Of a stretch of DNA of 64,000 bases, positions 1 to 8,387 are shown piece after piece; positions within the stretch are counted from its first letter, which is position 1, and every line of letters starts with the position of its first letter. The stretch covers positions 1 through 64,000 of the forward strand of contig JAGWNX010000003.1 of NCBI GenBank assembly GCA_028872955.1, written 5' to 3'. The notes under the pieces were generated by a model. The model did no database searches, was not told where the DNA came from, and worked only from the letters and a program-made list of their open reading frames with translations. This DNA is from Acidobacteriota bacterium. GTDB lineage: Bacteria; Acidobacteriota; Terriglobia; Terriglobales; Acidobacteriaceae. The position numbers were made by a program, and so were the translations under genes.

Positions 1-125
1 TTGAGTCTTTCCTTGTTCCGCCCCGTCTCATTCGGTAGTATTTCCATTGTTCAATACTTCCACCTTGCAAGTATTGCTTGTTGGAAGTATCTGCCGGGGC
101 ACAGAGCGCCGGACCGGAGGCCGCA

Positions 126-857
126 ATGCAGCACCTTTCCCCCACCCGCCAGCAACTCACAGCGCCCGCTGCAACGCAGCACCGCACCGCGAGCGCCACC
201 GACCAGCGCCTGCAGACCGCCCAGCTGGTGCGCCGCTGCCTGGCCGGCGATGGCCTGGCCTGGGAGCAGCTGGTGCAGGAGCATCAGCGCCGCGTCTACT
301 ACCTGTGCTACAGCTTTACGCGCTCTGCCATGGAGGCGGAGGACCTGACGCAGGAGGTCTTCCTGAAGCTCTTCTGCAACCTGAGCAGCTTTGACCCGGA
401 GCGCGGCAGCCTGCACCACTGGCTGCAGAACATTACGCGGAACTTTCTGGTCGATCAGTTCCGGCGCGGGAAGGCGGCGCGGCTCACGGAGTCGCTCGAG
501 GAGCCGGTGGCCGGGGAGGAGAACGGCCCGACGCGTCTGGACCGGCTGGCCGACAGCGGACCCACGCAGATGGAGTGGATGGAACGGCTGGAGCTGAAGG
601 CCAAGGTGCAGGATGCGCTGGATAAGCTGCCCTTGAACAGCCGGGAGGCCGTGTTGTTCTGCGACGTGCAGGAGTACAACTACCGCGAGGCCGCGGAGAT
701 TCTGCAGGTGCCGGAGGGTACGGTGAAGAGCCGCCTGAGCCGGGGCCGGGCGGAGCTGGCACGGCTGCTGGGCGGACGCCGTCCGCTGCGGATGTTTGCG
801 ACGCTGCCTGCGGGCAGGCGTTCTGCCATGCCGATGCCGACGGCGCAGGTGGCTTAG
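126..857 (+). CDS. ECF-type RNA polymerase sigma factor
   Basis: A sigma-70 family protein of 243 aa that would direct RNA polymerase to a specific promoter set. Region 2 is visible at about residues 35-105, including the EDLTQEVFLK helix of region 2.2 and the NFLVDQFRR segment typical of region 2.4. Region 4 lies at about 165-220, with YREAAEILQVPEGTVKSRLSRG as the helix-turn-helix. I chose the ATG at 126 because GGAGG sits 5 bases upstream; a TTG at 78 in the same frame lacks such a site. No anti-sigma gene is adjacent: the next 260 bases hold no convincing gene. The target regulon cannot be told from the sequence. Confidence 0.9.
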   Translation: MQHLSPTRQQLTAPAATQHRTASATDQRLQTAQLVRRCLAGDGLAWEQLVQEHQRRVYYLCYSFTRSAMEAEDLTQEVFLKLFCNLSSFDPERGSLHHWLQNITRNFLVDQFRRGKAARLTESLEEPVAGEENGPTRLDRLADSGPTQMEWMERLELKAKVQDALDKLPLNSREAVLFCDVQEYNYREAAEILQVPEGTVKSRLSRGRAELARLLGGRRPLRMFATLPAGRRSAMPMPTAQVA

Positions 858-1118
858 CGGCTGGCCCTGGTTCAAGGGGCTTCTGGCGGAGGACTCCATC
901 CTGGCTAATTCCGATACCTGCCGAACGTGGCTGCTCGTATGCCCGAGCGAGGTACAGGTCACTTCAGGCGATTTGGCTTCAGGTGCGCGAGCCAGGTTCG
1001 CTTAAAGAGCGGGGATGGGTGTGCCGGGAGCGATCGCGAGATTAGGATAAGAGACCGGGGTATCGCGATGGCAGGGGATCGGCCAGCAGAGAGCATCGTC
1101 GGTGTGCGCTTCCGCAGG

Positions 1119-2390
1119 ATGGAGGTAGTTCGACTCGGTTGCGCCTTGTTCGCCGTGCTGCTGGCTGGCGCTGTGGTTGGCTGCGGCGGTGGCGGCTCGG
1201 TAGCAGGCATCAACACCGCGGGCAATAGCGGCAACACCGGCAACACCGGCAATACCGGCAATAGCGGCAACACCGGCAATAGCGGCAATAGCGGCAACAC
1301 CGGCAACACGGGGAGCAGCAATACAGGGTGCAGCGCGGCGGTGACCAACTGCGCCTGGCAGCAGGTGGCGCTGGCCAGCGGCATGCTGGGTGCGAGCGAT
1401 GTGTTGCAGGGGCTGTACGCTGCGCACGACGGCTATCTGTACAGCGGCACGCAGCGCAACGGCCTGTGGCGGGCGAAGATCAGCGCCATTGAGGCGAATC
1501 CGGCGTCGTCCTCCCTGTGGACCAGGATCGACGCAGGCTTTGCATCGGACCCCAACCACGGTGGCGTGGTGTATCCCTCGGCGTGGGCGGAGGACTCCAG
1601 CGGCAATCTGCTGGTAGCACTGGGCGAGTCGCCGATTGGCAGCTTTTGTACCTACTGCACGGTGGGCAAGTGGAACGGAAGCGCCTGGAGCTTCAGCAAT
1701 TCGCCTCCGGGCATGCGCATGTCGCTGCAGTCCATGTCGCTGGATGGCAGCGGCAATCTGCTGGTGAATGATCGGCAGGCGGCGTTTTACCTCTCGACGG
1801 ATGGCGGCAAGACGTTTGGCGCGCCGTTGGTGACGGACGCCTACGCGGCCTTTGGTTTTACCTCGGGCTGGGTGTTTACCAGCAAGATCATCAACGGGCA
1901 GGTGTACTGGGGTGGTGAGGGGCCGTACATGCGTTCGCCGCTGAACATGAGCAGCGCCACGCCCGTCTTTGGCGGTACCGGCTTCAAGGACAATGTGACG
2001 GCGCTGGCCAGCGATGGCACGGCCACCACGGCACCCACGTATATTGTGGCGGGTAGCCGGTATGAGATAGCAACCAACGACACGGTGGCGCGCTACTCCG
2101 CGTCGACCGGCGCGTGGGCCAGCCTGCCGATCAGCGCGACCTTCGTGCGCAACTCCCTGGTCAATGGGGCGTCGGCCGGGGAGCTGCTGGGGACGTATCA
2201 GGTCTCCAACGGGGGCGGTGTGCTGCGCAGCACGGATGGCGGCGTGACCTGGGCCACCTACATCGCCGGACTGCCTGCAGCGGAGCAGCTTTACGTGGGT
2301 TTTTTGACGGTGAGTGCTGTGGACGGCAGCAAGTACCTGAATGCCGGTGCCGCCAGCGGCGGAACAACCGAGATTTGGTTTCATCCCTAG
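1119..2390 (+). CDS. Lipoprotein with GNT/GNS repeat linker and Asp-box (BNR-like) propeller motifs
   Basis: A probable exported lipoprotein of 423 aa with no assignable enzyme function. The start at 1119 gives a compact signal peptide ending in a lipobox (AVVGC, Cys22); an in-frame ATG at 1068 would add 17 residues that fit a signal peptide poorly. After the lipidated Cys comes a flexible linker of ten GNT/GNS triplets. The rest (about 75-423) is rich in Gly, Ser and aromatic residues and contains Asp-box motifs such as STDGGKTF and RSTDGGVTW, which occur on blade turns of sialidase-like beta-propellers. Catalytic sialidase residues were not recognised, so a binding or structural role on the cell surface is as likely as hydrolysis. 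Confidence 0.75.
   Translation: MEVVRLGCALFAVLLAGAVVGCGGGGSVAGINTAGNSGNTGNTGNTGNSGNTGNSGNSGNTGNTGSSNTGCSAAVTNCAWQQVALASGMLGASDVLQGLYAAHDGYLYSGTQRNGLWRAKISAIEANPASSSLWTRIDAGFASDPNHGGVVYPSAWAEDSSGNLLVALGESPIGSFCTYCTVGKWNGSAWSFSNSPPGMRMSLQSMSLDGSGNLLVNDRQAAFYLSTDGGKTFGAPLVTDAYAAFGFTSGWVFTSKIINGQVYWGGEGPYMRSPLNMSSATPVFGGTGFKDNVTALASDGTATTAPTYIVAGSRYEIATNDTVARYSASTGAWASLPISATFVRNSLVNGASAGELLGTYQVSNGGGVLRSTDGGVTWATYIAGLPAAEQLYVGFLTVSAVDGSKYLNAGAASGGTTEIWFHP
1221..1310 (+). repeat. Ten-unit 9-bp tandem repeat (GGCAAYASC-like) inside the lipoprotein gene
   Basis: Ten consecutive 9-base units, mostly GGCAACACC or GGCAATAGC, encode the triplets GNT or GNS. The unit length keeps the frame whatever the copy number, so slippage would change linker length without breaking the gene. 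The units differ at only two or three positions, which suggests recent expansion. Confidence 0.95.
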
Positions 2391-2472
2391 CGATTTCTGC
2401 GGGTCGGCAGCATAGAATGGGGACGATGCGGTCTGGCCACGCCATCACTCTTACCAACCGGGGCTGTTAGCG

Positions 2473-4185
2473 GTGCATTTCAAGTTCAGTGAAACACTAG
2501 GGACCAGGAACCTACCGCTGGTGGCACAGCTGCTCCAGGAGCAGCTGCGGCCGCTGGCAACCGAGGTAGCAGTTGCAGGTTCCCAGCTGATCGTCTTCGG
2601 CATCGGACCCTCGCCGGTGCGTCGAAATGCGAAGGATCGCACGGTCGTGTACCTGGAGAACGTTGGCGAAGAGGTTCGCGTGACTGCGGAGGTCAGCTAC
2701 CAGGCCTCGGCCCTGCTGGGGGATGTCTCCCAGGACGAAGTGGTGAAGAACAAGCTGCGCCACGCCCTGGAGGAGACCCGCACGACGCTGCGCTACCGCG
2801 GCGCACTGGCCGAGATGCAGCGGGAGGAACTGGCCAGCCAGCCGGAGTCGGCTGCGGTCGCGGAGGCGCTTGCTGTTGTGGAGCCGGTTGCTGTGGCCGA
2901 GCCCGTTGCGGTCGCCGAGCCATTGGCCGAGCCCGTTGCCACAGCGGCACAGGCCGAGGTGGCAGCTCACCTGGGCGGCGAGGCGGCGGGCAGCCAGGCC
3001 ACTGTGGTTGGCGTAGCGGAACTGCCGGAGGCGCCGTTGGCCGCGCCACATGCGGAGCAGGCACAGGCCGAGCAGGCGCAGGGCAATCTGGCACCGGGCA
3101 ATCTGGCGCAGACGAACGGGGAGCAATCGGATGTAGATGCGTCCGGGGCTGACGAGTCGTCCACCGTTGGTACGGCACCGCCGCTGGCTGCGGGCATGTT
3201 TGCCAATCCGCTGCTGGTCGAGCGCCCCCGCGAGTCTGAGGCAGAGATGCGCGCCAAGCTTGCCGCCATGGTTGAGAGTGCGGCGGCACAGGCGCAGCTG
3301 TTGCACGGCGACCCGCGGAAGAGCCCTGCCGAGCCGGCTGCGACGCGTCCCGTGCTGGCCGGGCAGGAGGAGTTGCTGGACCCGGATGTGACCTGGCGCA
3401 GCCGATCTTCGGGTTCCCGGCGCATCCCCACAGAGCCTGAGCTGCGTGCCGCCGAGCTGCGGCTGAGCAGCCGGGAGCGGCTGGTAGCGCGCGATTCGCG
3501 GCTCGACCTGGAGCTGCGTACGGCCGCTCGCAGCTCGCGGCAGATGGCGGCAGTCGAGGCGGAGGAAGAGGAAGCGACGCCGCGCAAGAGTCGCAGGCTG
3601 GAGTGGTTCCTGGCGTTTGCCACGGTTGTCGTTGTGGGTGCCACCATGGGCTGGGTGCACAAGCATCCGCCGCGCCCCGTGACGGCCGCCCCGCAGCCCA
3701 CCGCACCGCAGGAGAGCGCGACCGGCAGCGTATCGGCGGAGCCGGTGGAGCAGGGTGCCGATGCTCCGGTGCTGCCGACTGCGACGGATGCGCAGTCGCG
3801 CGTGGATGAAGATGACCTGAACGCCTGGCTGCTGAACTGGGCAGAGACCGTGGCCAGCCGGGACGCAGGGGCGCAGGCTGCCTACTTTGCCGATCCCATG
3901 GATGTTTATCTGCTGACGGCGCACGTCGACCGTGCGTCGTTGCAGCAGGCGCTGCAGCGTGAGCTGGATGCGAATCCGAGCGCAACCGTGAAGATCGAGA
4001 AGATTACGATCGTCAGCCAGACCGAAGACTCTGCAACGGTGAAGCTGGTGCGGCACATGGCGGTTGCGGGCGGGGATGGCAAGGTGCACGATGTGCGCTG
4101 GAACGTGCTGCTGAAGGTGCGCCGCGTTCAGGGGAACTGGCGCATTGTTGAAGAGCATTATCTGCGGCCGGAGCCTGCGGCCTAG
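2473..4185 (+). CDS. Single-pass membrane protein with acidic AEP-rich linker and NTF2-like C-terminal domain
   Basis: A 570-aa protein that I do not recognise as a named family. Residues 1-115 form a compact mixed domain with a GTG start. Residues about 125-260 are a low-complexity linker with repeated AVAEP and QAEQAQ/GNLA units. A transmembrane helix lies near 376-392 (WFLAFATVVVVGATMGWV) after a basic stretch (KSRR), so the N-terminal part should be cytoplasmic. The last 120 residues (DLNAWLLNWAETVASRD... to NWRIVEEHYL) resemble the NTF2/SnoaL-like fold often found at the end of cell-envelope proteins. Function is unknown; a link between cytoplasm and periplasm is inferred from topology. 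It stands alone on the plus strand. Confidence 0.75.
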   Translation: MHFKFSETLGTRNLPLVAQLLQEQLRPLATEVAVAGSQLIVFGIGPSPVRRNAKDRTVVYLENVGEEVRVTAEVSYQASALLGDVSQDEVVKNKLRHALEETRTTLRYRGALAEMQREELASQPESAAVAEALAVVEPVAVAEPVAVAEPLAEPVATAAQAEVAAHLGGEAAGSQATVVGVAELPEAPLAAPHAEQAQAEQAQGNLAPGNLAQTNGEQSDVDASGADESSTVGTAPPLAAGMFANPLLVERPRESEAEMRAKLAAMVESAAAQAQLLHGDPRKSPAEPAATRPVLAGQEELLDPDVTWRSRSSGSRRIPTEPELRAAELRLSSRERLVARDSRLDLELRTAARSSRQMAAVEAEEEEATPRKSRRLEWFLAFATVVVVGATMGWVHKHPPRPVTAAPQPTAPQESATGSVSAEPVEQGADAPVLPTATDAQSRVDEDDLNAWLLNWAETVASRDAGAQAAYFADPMDVYLLTAHVDRASLQQALQRELDANPSATVKIEKITIVSQTEDSATVKLVRHMAVAGGDGKVHDVRWNVLLKVRRVQGNWRIVEEHYLRPEPAA

Positions 4186-4225
4186 GCTCGGCAGGCCTAT
4201 AGAGGAGCCGGGGGGCCATGTGGCA

Positions 4226-4771
4226 TCAGCCGCCGTACCAGTGCTGGTGGTGGTAGGGCTGTTGGGGCACGGCAGCCACGGTGCGGATGCGTTCGAGCAG
4301 GCTGGAGGGGGAGTTCGTCCAGGAGTTGACCGAGATGGTCTGCCCCGTCCGGGTGCGGAAGTAGAGGGTGTGGAGCGGACCGTTGCTCACCTCATAGTGG
4401 TCCAGCGCACTCCACCGCAGCAGGATGTTGCCGCGCAGGGGATGGGCGCGGAGCAAGCCGTCCTGAGTGACAAGAACCTCGCCGGGCGAGAGGTACGCAA
4501 GCGCGGCCAGGAACGGAGCTGCAGACCAGAAGCTGAGGACGTAGGCGGGGATGGTGCGATGGAAGACGACCAGCGAGACGACGAAGAGCAGCACGGTGAT
4601 GGCGCGGGTAAAGTCTGCGCGCGAGAGGGACTCGCAGCCGGTTGAGGTGGAGCAGTCGGTGACGGCGGGGATGAACGGCAGCGATGTGAGCGCAAAGGCG
4701 AGCAGCCAGGCGTTGAGGCCAAGGGCAAAGAGGGCGAGGAACCAGTCGATGAGCTGGGCTGCGGAGATCAT
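4226..4771 (-). CDS. Small membrane protein with possible PH-like soluble domain
   Basis: A 181-aa protein of unknown function. The first half holds hydrophobic segments at about 8-32, 58-75 and 80-95. The second half is soluble and beta-rich (GEVLVTQDGLLRAHPLRGNILLRWSALDHYEV...), in the style of bacterial PH-like domains that follow membrane helices in YdbT/YcxB-type proteins. The C-terminus ends in a His/Tyr-rich tail. It runs convergent to the preceding gene and divergent from ispE, with about 75 bases between the two starts. Confidence 0.65.
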   Translation of the reverse strand: MISAAQLIDWFLALFALGLNAWLLAFALTSLPFIPAVTDCSTSTGCESLSRADFTRAITVLLFVVSLVVFHRTIPAYVLSFWSAAPFLAALAYLSPGEVLVTQDGLLRAHPLRGNILLRWSALDHYEVSNGPLHTLYFRTRTGQTISVNSWTNSPSSLLERIRTVAAVPQQPYHHQHWYGG

Positions 4772-4847
4772 GGGAGCCTCCCTGGAGCGGCTCTGCCGGC
4801 GAACCGGGCTACGGCAGTGCCGTCGGCACGAAGCATAGATAAACTGG

Positions 4848-6020
4848 ATGCCTATGTCTAGGCAAGAGATGTCTGAGGAAGAGATGTCTGGTGACGGAGT
4901 GGCAGGCCGCGGTGGGGCAGCGGGGACGCGTGTGCGCTCCTACTCGAAGATCAACCTGGGGCTGGCGATCGGTCCTGCGCGGTCCGATGGCTTTCATGGG
5001 CTGACGACGATCTACCAGTCGCTGGCGCTGCATGATGTGGTGACGGTGCGTGCGGTGCCCGCTGCGGCGACCCGGCTGCGTCTGACGACGAATCACGCCG
5101 GCGTGCCCACGGACCAGCGCAACACCTGCTGGAAGATGGTGGAGCGCGCGCTGGAGAAGCTGGGCGTGACGGCTGCGGTGGATCTCGACATTGATAAGCG
5201 GCTGCCAGTGCAGGGCGGCATGGGGGCCGGTAGTGCCAATGCGGCAGCGGCGCTGCTGGGCCTGGAGCATGAACTGGCCGGGTGGACGGGCCGCAGCCTG
5301 CAGGGGGCCGAGCGTCTGGAGCTGGCCGGGCAGGTGGGCTCCGATGTGCCGTTGTTTCTGCTGGGTGGCGCAGTGTTGGGTCTGGGGAGGGGGGAGCAGG
5401 TGGTGCCGCTGCCCGACCTGCCGCGAGTGCCGTGCGTGGTGGCGATCCCGGAGGTGGGGGTGTCGACCCCTCAGGCCTTTCGCGACTGGGACGCGCGCCA
5501 CGCCGAGGCGCAGTTGACTTCCCCCGGCCTGCCCGATAGACTTATGAGGTTGAGTCTCGCTTATGCGTCCTGCTATGCACCACGAGCAAGCGCAGAGCAC
5601 GACACTTCCGGTATTGTTCGCGGTCTGAGCCCAGAGTCGGGTTCACACGATCCTGAGAAAAAACAGGGTGGTTCTGGCATAAGCCAGACGGGCCGGGCGA
5701 ATAGTCTCGCGGAGAACACCCTTCTCGCGCTTGTCCGCACCGGGGCTGAAGACGGCGGTTTGCAGAACGACTTTGAGTCGGTCGTCTTTCCGAAGTATCC
5801 CTCCTTGCGTGCAATCAAGCATAGTTTGATGGGTGCTGAGACGGACGGGCCTGCGTTGTACGCGGCGCTCTCCGGATCGGGTTCGGCTCTGTTTGGCCTG
5901 TACAGGTCGATGGCAGATGCGGAAGCGGCTCAACGGCGCGTCCAGGAGTCTGGCGTCAAGGCACTCATTACGGAGACCTTGCCGCGGGCGGAGTACTGGG
6001 CGAGAATGTTCGCAGGGTAG
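4848..6020 (+). CDS. ispE: 4-(cytidine 5'-diphospho)-2-C-methyl-D-erythritol kinase with a large insertion
   Basis: GHMP-family kinase of the MEP isoprenoid pathway, phosphorylating CDP-methylerythritol with ATP. Seen: the substrate motif YSKINLGL (32-39, Lys34), the ATP loop PVQGGMGAGSAN (120-131), the catalytic-type Asp in GSDVPLF (166) and motif 3 LSGSGSALFG (341-350). At 390 aa it is about 100 longer than the usual 280-300: a basic/acidic N-terminal extension of some 28 residues and an insertion at roughly 240-292 that is polar, Gly/Ser-rich and unlike the rest of the protein. The frame is open throughout and the later motifs are intact, so it is probably functional. It lies upstream of tRNA-Gln and prs, an order found in many bacteria. 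Confidence 0.93.
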   Translation: MPMSRQEMSEEEMSGDGVAGRGGAAGTRVRSYSKINLGLAIGPARSDGFHGLTTIYQSLALHDVVTVRAVPAAATRLRLTTNHAGVPTDQRNTCWKMVERALEKLGVTAAVDLDIDKRLPVQGGMGAGSANAAAALLGLEHELAGWTGRSLQGAERLELAGQVGSDVPLFLLGGAVLGLGRGEQVVPLPDLPRVPCVVAIPEVGVSTPQAFRDWDARHAEAQLTSPGLPDRLMRLSLAYASCYAPRASAEHDTSGIVRGLSPESGSHDPEKKQGGSGISQTGRANSLAENTLLALVRTGAEDGGLQNDFESVVFPKYPSLRAIKHSLMGAETDGPALYAALSGSGSALFGLYRSMADAEAAQRRVQESGVKALITETLPRAEYWARMFAG

Positions 6021-6076
6021 GCAGAGGCTTGCCGGAAGGGGGAAGACCCCCGGACGGCAGCGGAGCTGAATCTTAC

Positions 6077-6150
6077 TGGGCGATCGACTAATGGTAGGTC
6101 CAGAGACTTTGAATCTCTTTGTCTAGGTTCGAATCCTAGTCGCCCAACCA
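6077..6150 (+). tRNA. trnQ: tRNA-Gln (anticodon UUG)
   Basis: A 74-base cloverleaf. The acceptor stem TGGGCGA pairs with TCGCCCA, the anticodon stem AGAGA/TCTCT encloses the loop CTTTGAA with anticodon TTG (reads CAA, glutamine), and the T arm contains GGTTCGAATCC. The CCA end is encoded (6148-6150). Its place between ispE and prs matches the ispE-tRNA-Gln-prs order common in bacteria. Confidence 0.97.
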
Positions 6151-6487
6151 CTTGAGTCGTTCCCCCCTGGCAAGAGAGCAGCGAGGCACGGTCGGCACCG
6201 TTTGCGGTGCGACGGCTGTGCCGGTCAGCAGGATTCGGGTTCCTGGCGCGGCAGAACCAGCCGCCGGGATGAGACTCGGAAGGTCCGCAGCCGCGGAGAG
6301 AAGCAGCGATGCGGCGTGGTGCCGGACGGGAGTTTTGGAAGTACCGATAGTCTTTATTTTTCGCAGGATTTTGGAACGGATTTCGATTCGTAAAGAAGTT
6401 TGATGAGAAGTAGCAGGGTCGCAACAAGGCTCTGGCAAGACGAGGCAGCAGGAACTATCAAGGTCAACCAGCCTGGAGGGTTTCAAC
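6151..6487 (+). other. Intergenic region between tRNA-Gln and prs
   Basis: 337 bases without a convincing gene. A small hairpin GCACCG-TTTG-CGGTGC (6195-6210) lies 45 bases after the tRNA and may help end its transcript, though no T tract follows. The last 140 bases are markedly more AT-rich (around 6330-6410) and probably hold the prs promoter, but no clear -35/-10 pair stands out. Ribosome binding for prs is suggested by GGAGGG at 6475-6480. Confidence 0.5.
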
Positions 6488-7567
6488 GTGAAAGAACAAG
6501 ACACGACTGCGGTACTTTCCCCGAAGACTGAGCAGACTGCGGAGGCTGAAACGGGCCTGCAGGATGCGGCAATCCTGCCCGGCGGACAGGTAAAGAGCGA
6601 GCGCAAGCGCTCCGGCAGACTTGGCGAGGCCAAGCGCTTTAAGGTTTTTTGCGGATCGGCGAATCCGGCCCTGGCCGAGGAGATCTGCAAGTTCGTTGGT
6701 GTGCCGCTGGGCGAGACGCGCCTGCAGCGGTTCAGCGACGGTGAGGTTCACTTTCAGCTGCTGGAGAACGTACGCGGCGCGGACGTCTTTCTGGTGCAGC
6801 CGACGTGTTTTCCGGTGGATCAGCATCTGGTTGAGCTGCTGATCATGATGGACGCGCTGAAGCGCGCCTCGGCCGGACGGATTACGGTGGTGATTCCGTA
6901 CTACGGCTACGCCCGGCAGGACCGCAAGGACCGTCCGCGCGTGGCGATCACCTCCAAGCTGGTTGCCGACCTGCTGACGACCGCAGGAGCCAACCGGGCG
7001 CTACTGGTGGATCTGCATGCGGCGCAGATTCAAGGGTTTTTCAATATTCCGGTCGATCATCTGTTTGCCAGCCCGGTGCTGGTGAGTTACTTCCGGGATA
7101 TGAACCTGCCGAATCTGACGGTGGTATCGCCGGATGCGGGAGGCGTGGAGCGGGCGAGATTCTTCGCCAAGAAGCTGGATGTTCCGCTGGCGATTGTGGA
7201 CAAGCGCCGCACGGACATCAATGTCACTGAGGTGATGAACGTGATCGGCGATGTACGCGGCCGGACGTGCCTGATCCTCGACGACATTATCGACACGGCG
7301 GGGACGCTGGTGAAGACGGCAGAGGCGCTGCTGGCCCAGGGCGCGGAGAAGGTTTACGCATGCGCGACGCATGCCGTGCTCTCGGGCCCGGCGGTCGATC
7401 GCATTGCGAACTCACGTTTGGAAGAGCTGATCGTGACGAACACCATTCCGTTGCGCGAAGAGGCGCAGCGGGTGGGCAAGATCAAGGTGCTGTCGATCGC
7501 AGGCCTGCTGGGCCGGGCGATCGAGAGCATCCACATGGAGACCAGCGTAAGCACGCTGTTCAACTAA
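6488..7567 (+). CDS. prs: Ribose-phosphate pyrophosphokinase (PRPP synthetase)
   Basis: Makes PRPP from ribose 5-phosphate and ATP for purine, pyrimidine, histidine and NAD synthesis in the cytoplasm. Family signatures are clear: FCGSANPALAEEI (N-terminal ribose-phosphate region), the flexible-loop segment YYGYARQDRK, the catalytic region DLHAAQIQGFF, and the PRPP-binding loop LILDDIIDTAGTL near the C-terminus. At 359 aa it is about 45 residues longer than typical (310-320), owing to a polar N-terminal extension before the conserved core begins at about residue 50. The start at 6488 has GGAGGG upstream. It is followed by rplY and pth on the same strand, probably as one operon. Confidence 0.95.
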   Translation: MKEQDTTAVLSPKTEQTAEAETGLQDAAILPGGQVKSERKRSGRLGEAKRFKVFCGSANPALAEEICKFVGVPLGETRLQRFSDGEVHFQLLENVRGADVFLVQPTCFPVDQHLVELLIMMDALKRASAGRITVVIPYYGYARQDRKDRPRVAITSKLVADLLTTAGANRALLVDLHAAQIQGFFNIPVDHLFASPVLVSYFRDMNLPNLTVVSPDAGGVERARFFAKKLDVPLAIVDKRRTDINVTEVMNVIGDVRGRTCLILDDIIDTAGTLVKTAEALLAQGAEKVYACATHAVLSGPAVDRIANSRLEELIVTNTIPLREEAQRVGKIKVLSIAGLLGRAIESIHMETSVSTLFN

Positions 7568-7676
7568 GGCGGCTGGAGCGATGCGCTCCTGGCCAGGACA
7601 GGAATGCAGTCAACAACCGTGGCGAGTGCGCCACAAAGGGAGCGGGTTGTGCCCGTGCCCGAAAGGATAAAAGACA

Positions 7677-8348
7677 ATGGCAGTGACCAAGAGTGATGCC
7701 GTCGTGGCAACCCCCCGCACAGGCAAGTTCAACAAGAATCACGCGCGTCGCGTGCGCGTCTCCGGCAAGATTCCGGCGGTGGTGTATGGTGCGGGGCTTG
7801 ATCCGCAGGCCGTGGCGGTTGATCCGAAGGTGATCACGAAGATTCTGCACTCCGAGACCGGCCACAACACCATCTTCGACCTGGAGGTCGAGGGTTCTGG
7901 ACTGGTGAAGGCCATGATCGTGGACTGGCAGAACGAGCCGGTGAAGGGCAACCTGCTGCACATTGACCTGAAGCGCATTGCCATGGACAAGATGATGCGC
8001 GTCTCGGTGCCGATCCAGCTGATCGGAGTGCCGACGGGCGTGAAGAATCACGGTGGCATTCTGGAGCATGTGCTGCGCGAGGTGGAGATTGAGTGCCTGC
8101 CCGGCGACATCCCGAGCCACCTGGATGTGGACATCACGGGTCTGGGCATCAACCAGTCGATTCACATCTCGGATCTGCCGCACTCGGGCAGCATCCGCTT
8201 CCTGGGCGAAGAGAACGCCACCGTTGCGCTGGTGACCAGCGTGAAGGAAGAGGCGGCTGCGGAAGTGGCGGCACCGGCGGAGCCCGAGGTTGCCAAGAAG
8301 GGCAAGGCCGAGCCGGCAGCACCGGCGGCCGACGCCAAGAAGAAGTAG
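7677..8348 (+). CDS. rplY: 50S ribosomal protein L25 (Ctc/TL5 long form)
   Basis: Binds 5S rRNA in the large ribosomal subunit. The 223-aa length and two-part layout match the long Ctc/TL5 form: an N-terminal L25 domain (about 5-95, with KNHARRVRVSGKIPAVVYG) and a C-terminal beta domain (about 100-185), followed by an Ala/Glu/Lys-rich tail. Start at 7677 is preceded by AAAGGATAAAAGACA, a reasonable binding site. It sits between prs and pth as in many other bacteria. Confidence 0.95.
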   Translation: MAVTKSDAVVATPRTGKFNKNHARRVRVSGKIPAVVYGAGLDPQAVAVDPKVITKILHSETGHNTIFDLEVEGSGLVKAMIVDWQNEPVKGNLLHIDLKRIAMDKMMRVSVPIQLIGVPTGVKNHGGILEHVLREVEIECLPGDIPSHLDVDITGLGINQSIHISDLPHSGSIRFLGEENATVALVTSVKEEAAAEVAAPAEPEVAKKGKAEPAAPAADAKKK

Positions 8349-8387
8349 TCACGTCTGCGTGGCAGCGTTGAGGAAGGAACGGCGGGC

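Noticed and set aside
78-125. TTG start extending the sigma factor by 16 residues
   Set aside because: The ATG at 126 has GGAGG at proper spacing; the TTG does not and the extra residues are not part of the fold.
1002-4158. Long minus-strand frames opposite the lipoprotein and the NTF2-like protein
   Set aside because: Their Arg/His/Ala-rich composition is that of a shadow of the coding strand and no family signature is visible.
6038-6051. GGGGG-AAGA-CCCCC hairpin after ispE as a terminator
   Set aside because: The stem is only five pairs, no T tract follows, and the tRNA begins 25 bases later; too weak to call.
6151-6487. Short frames on both strands between tRNA-Gln and prs
   Set aside because: No binding sites, conserved patterns or codon bias; treated as leader and promoter region.
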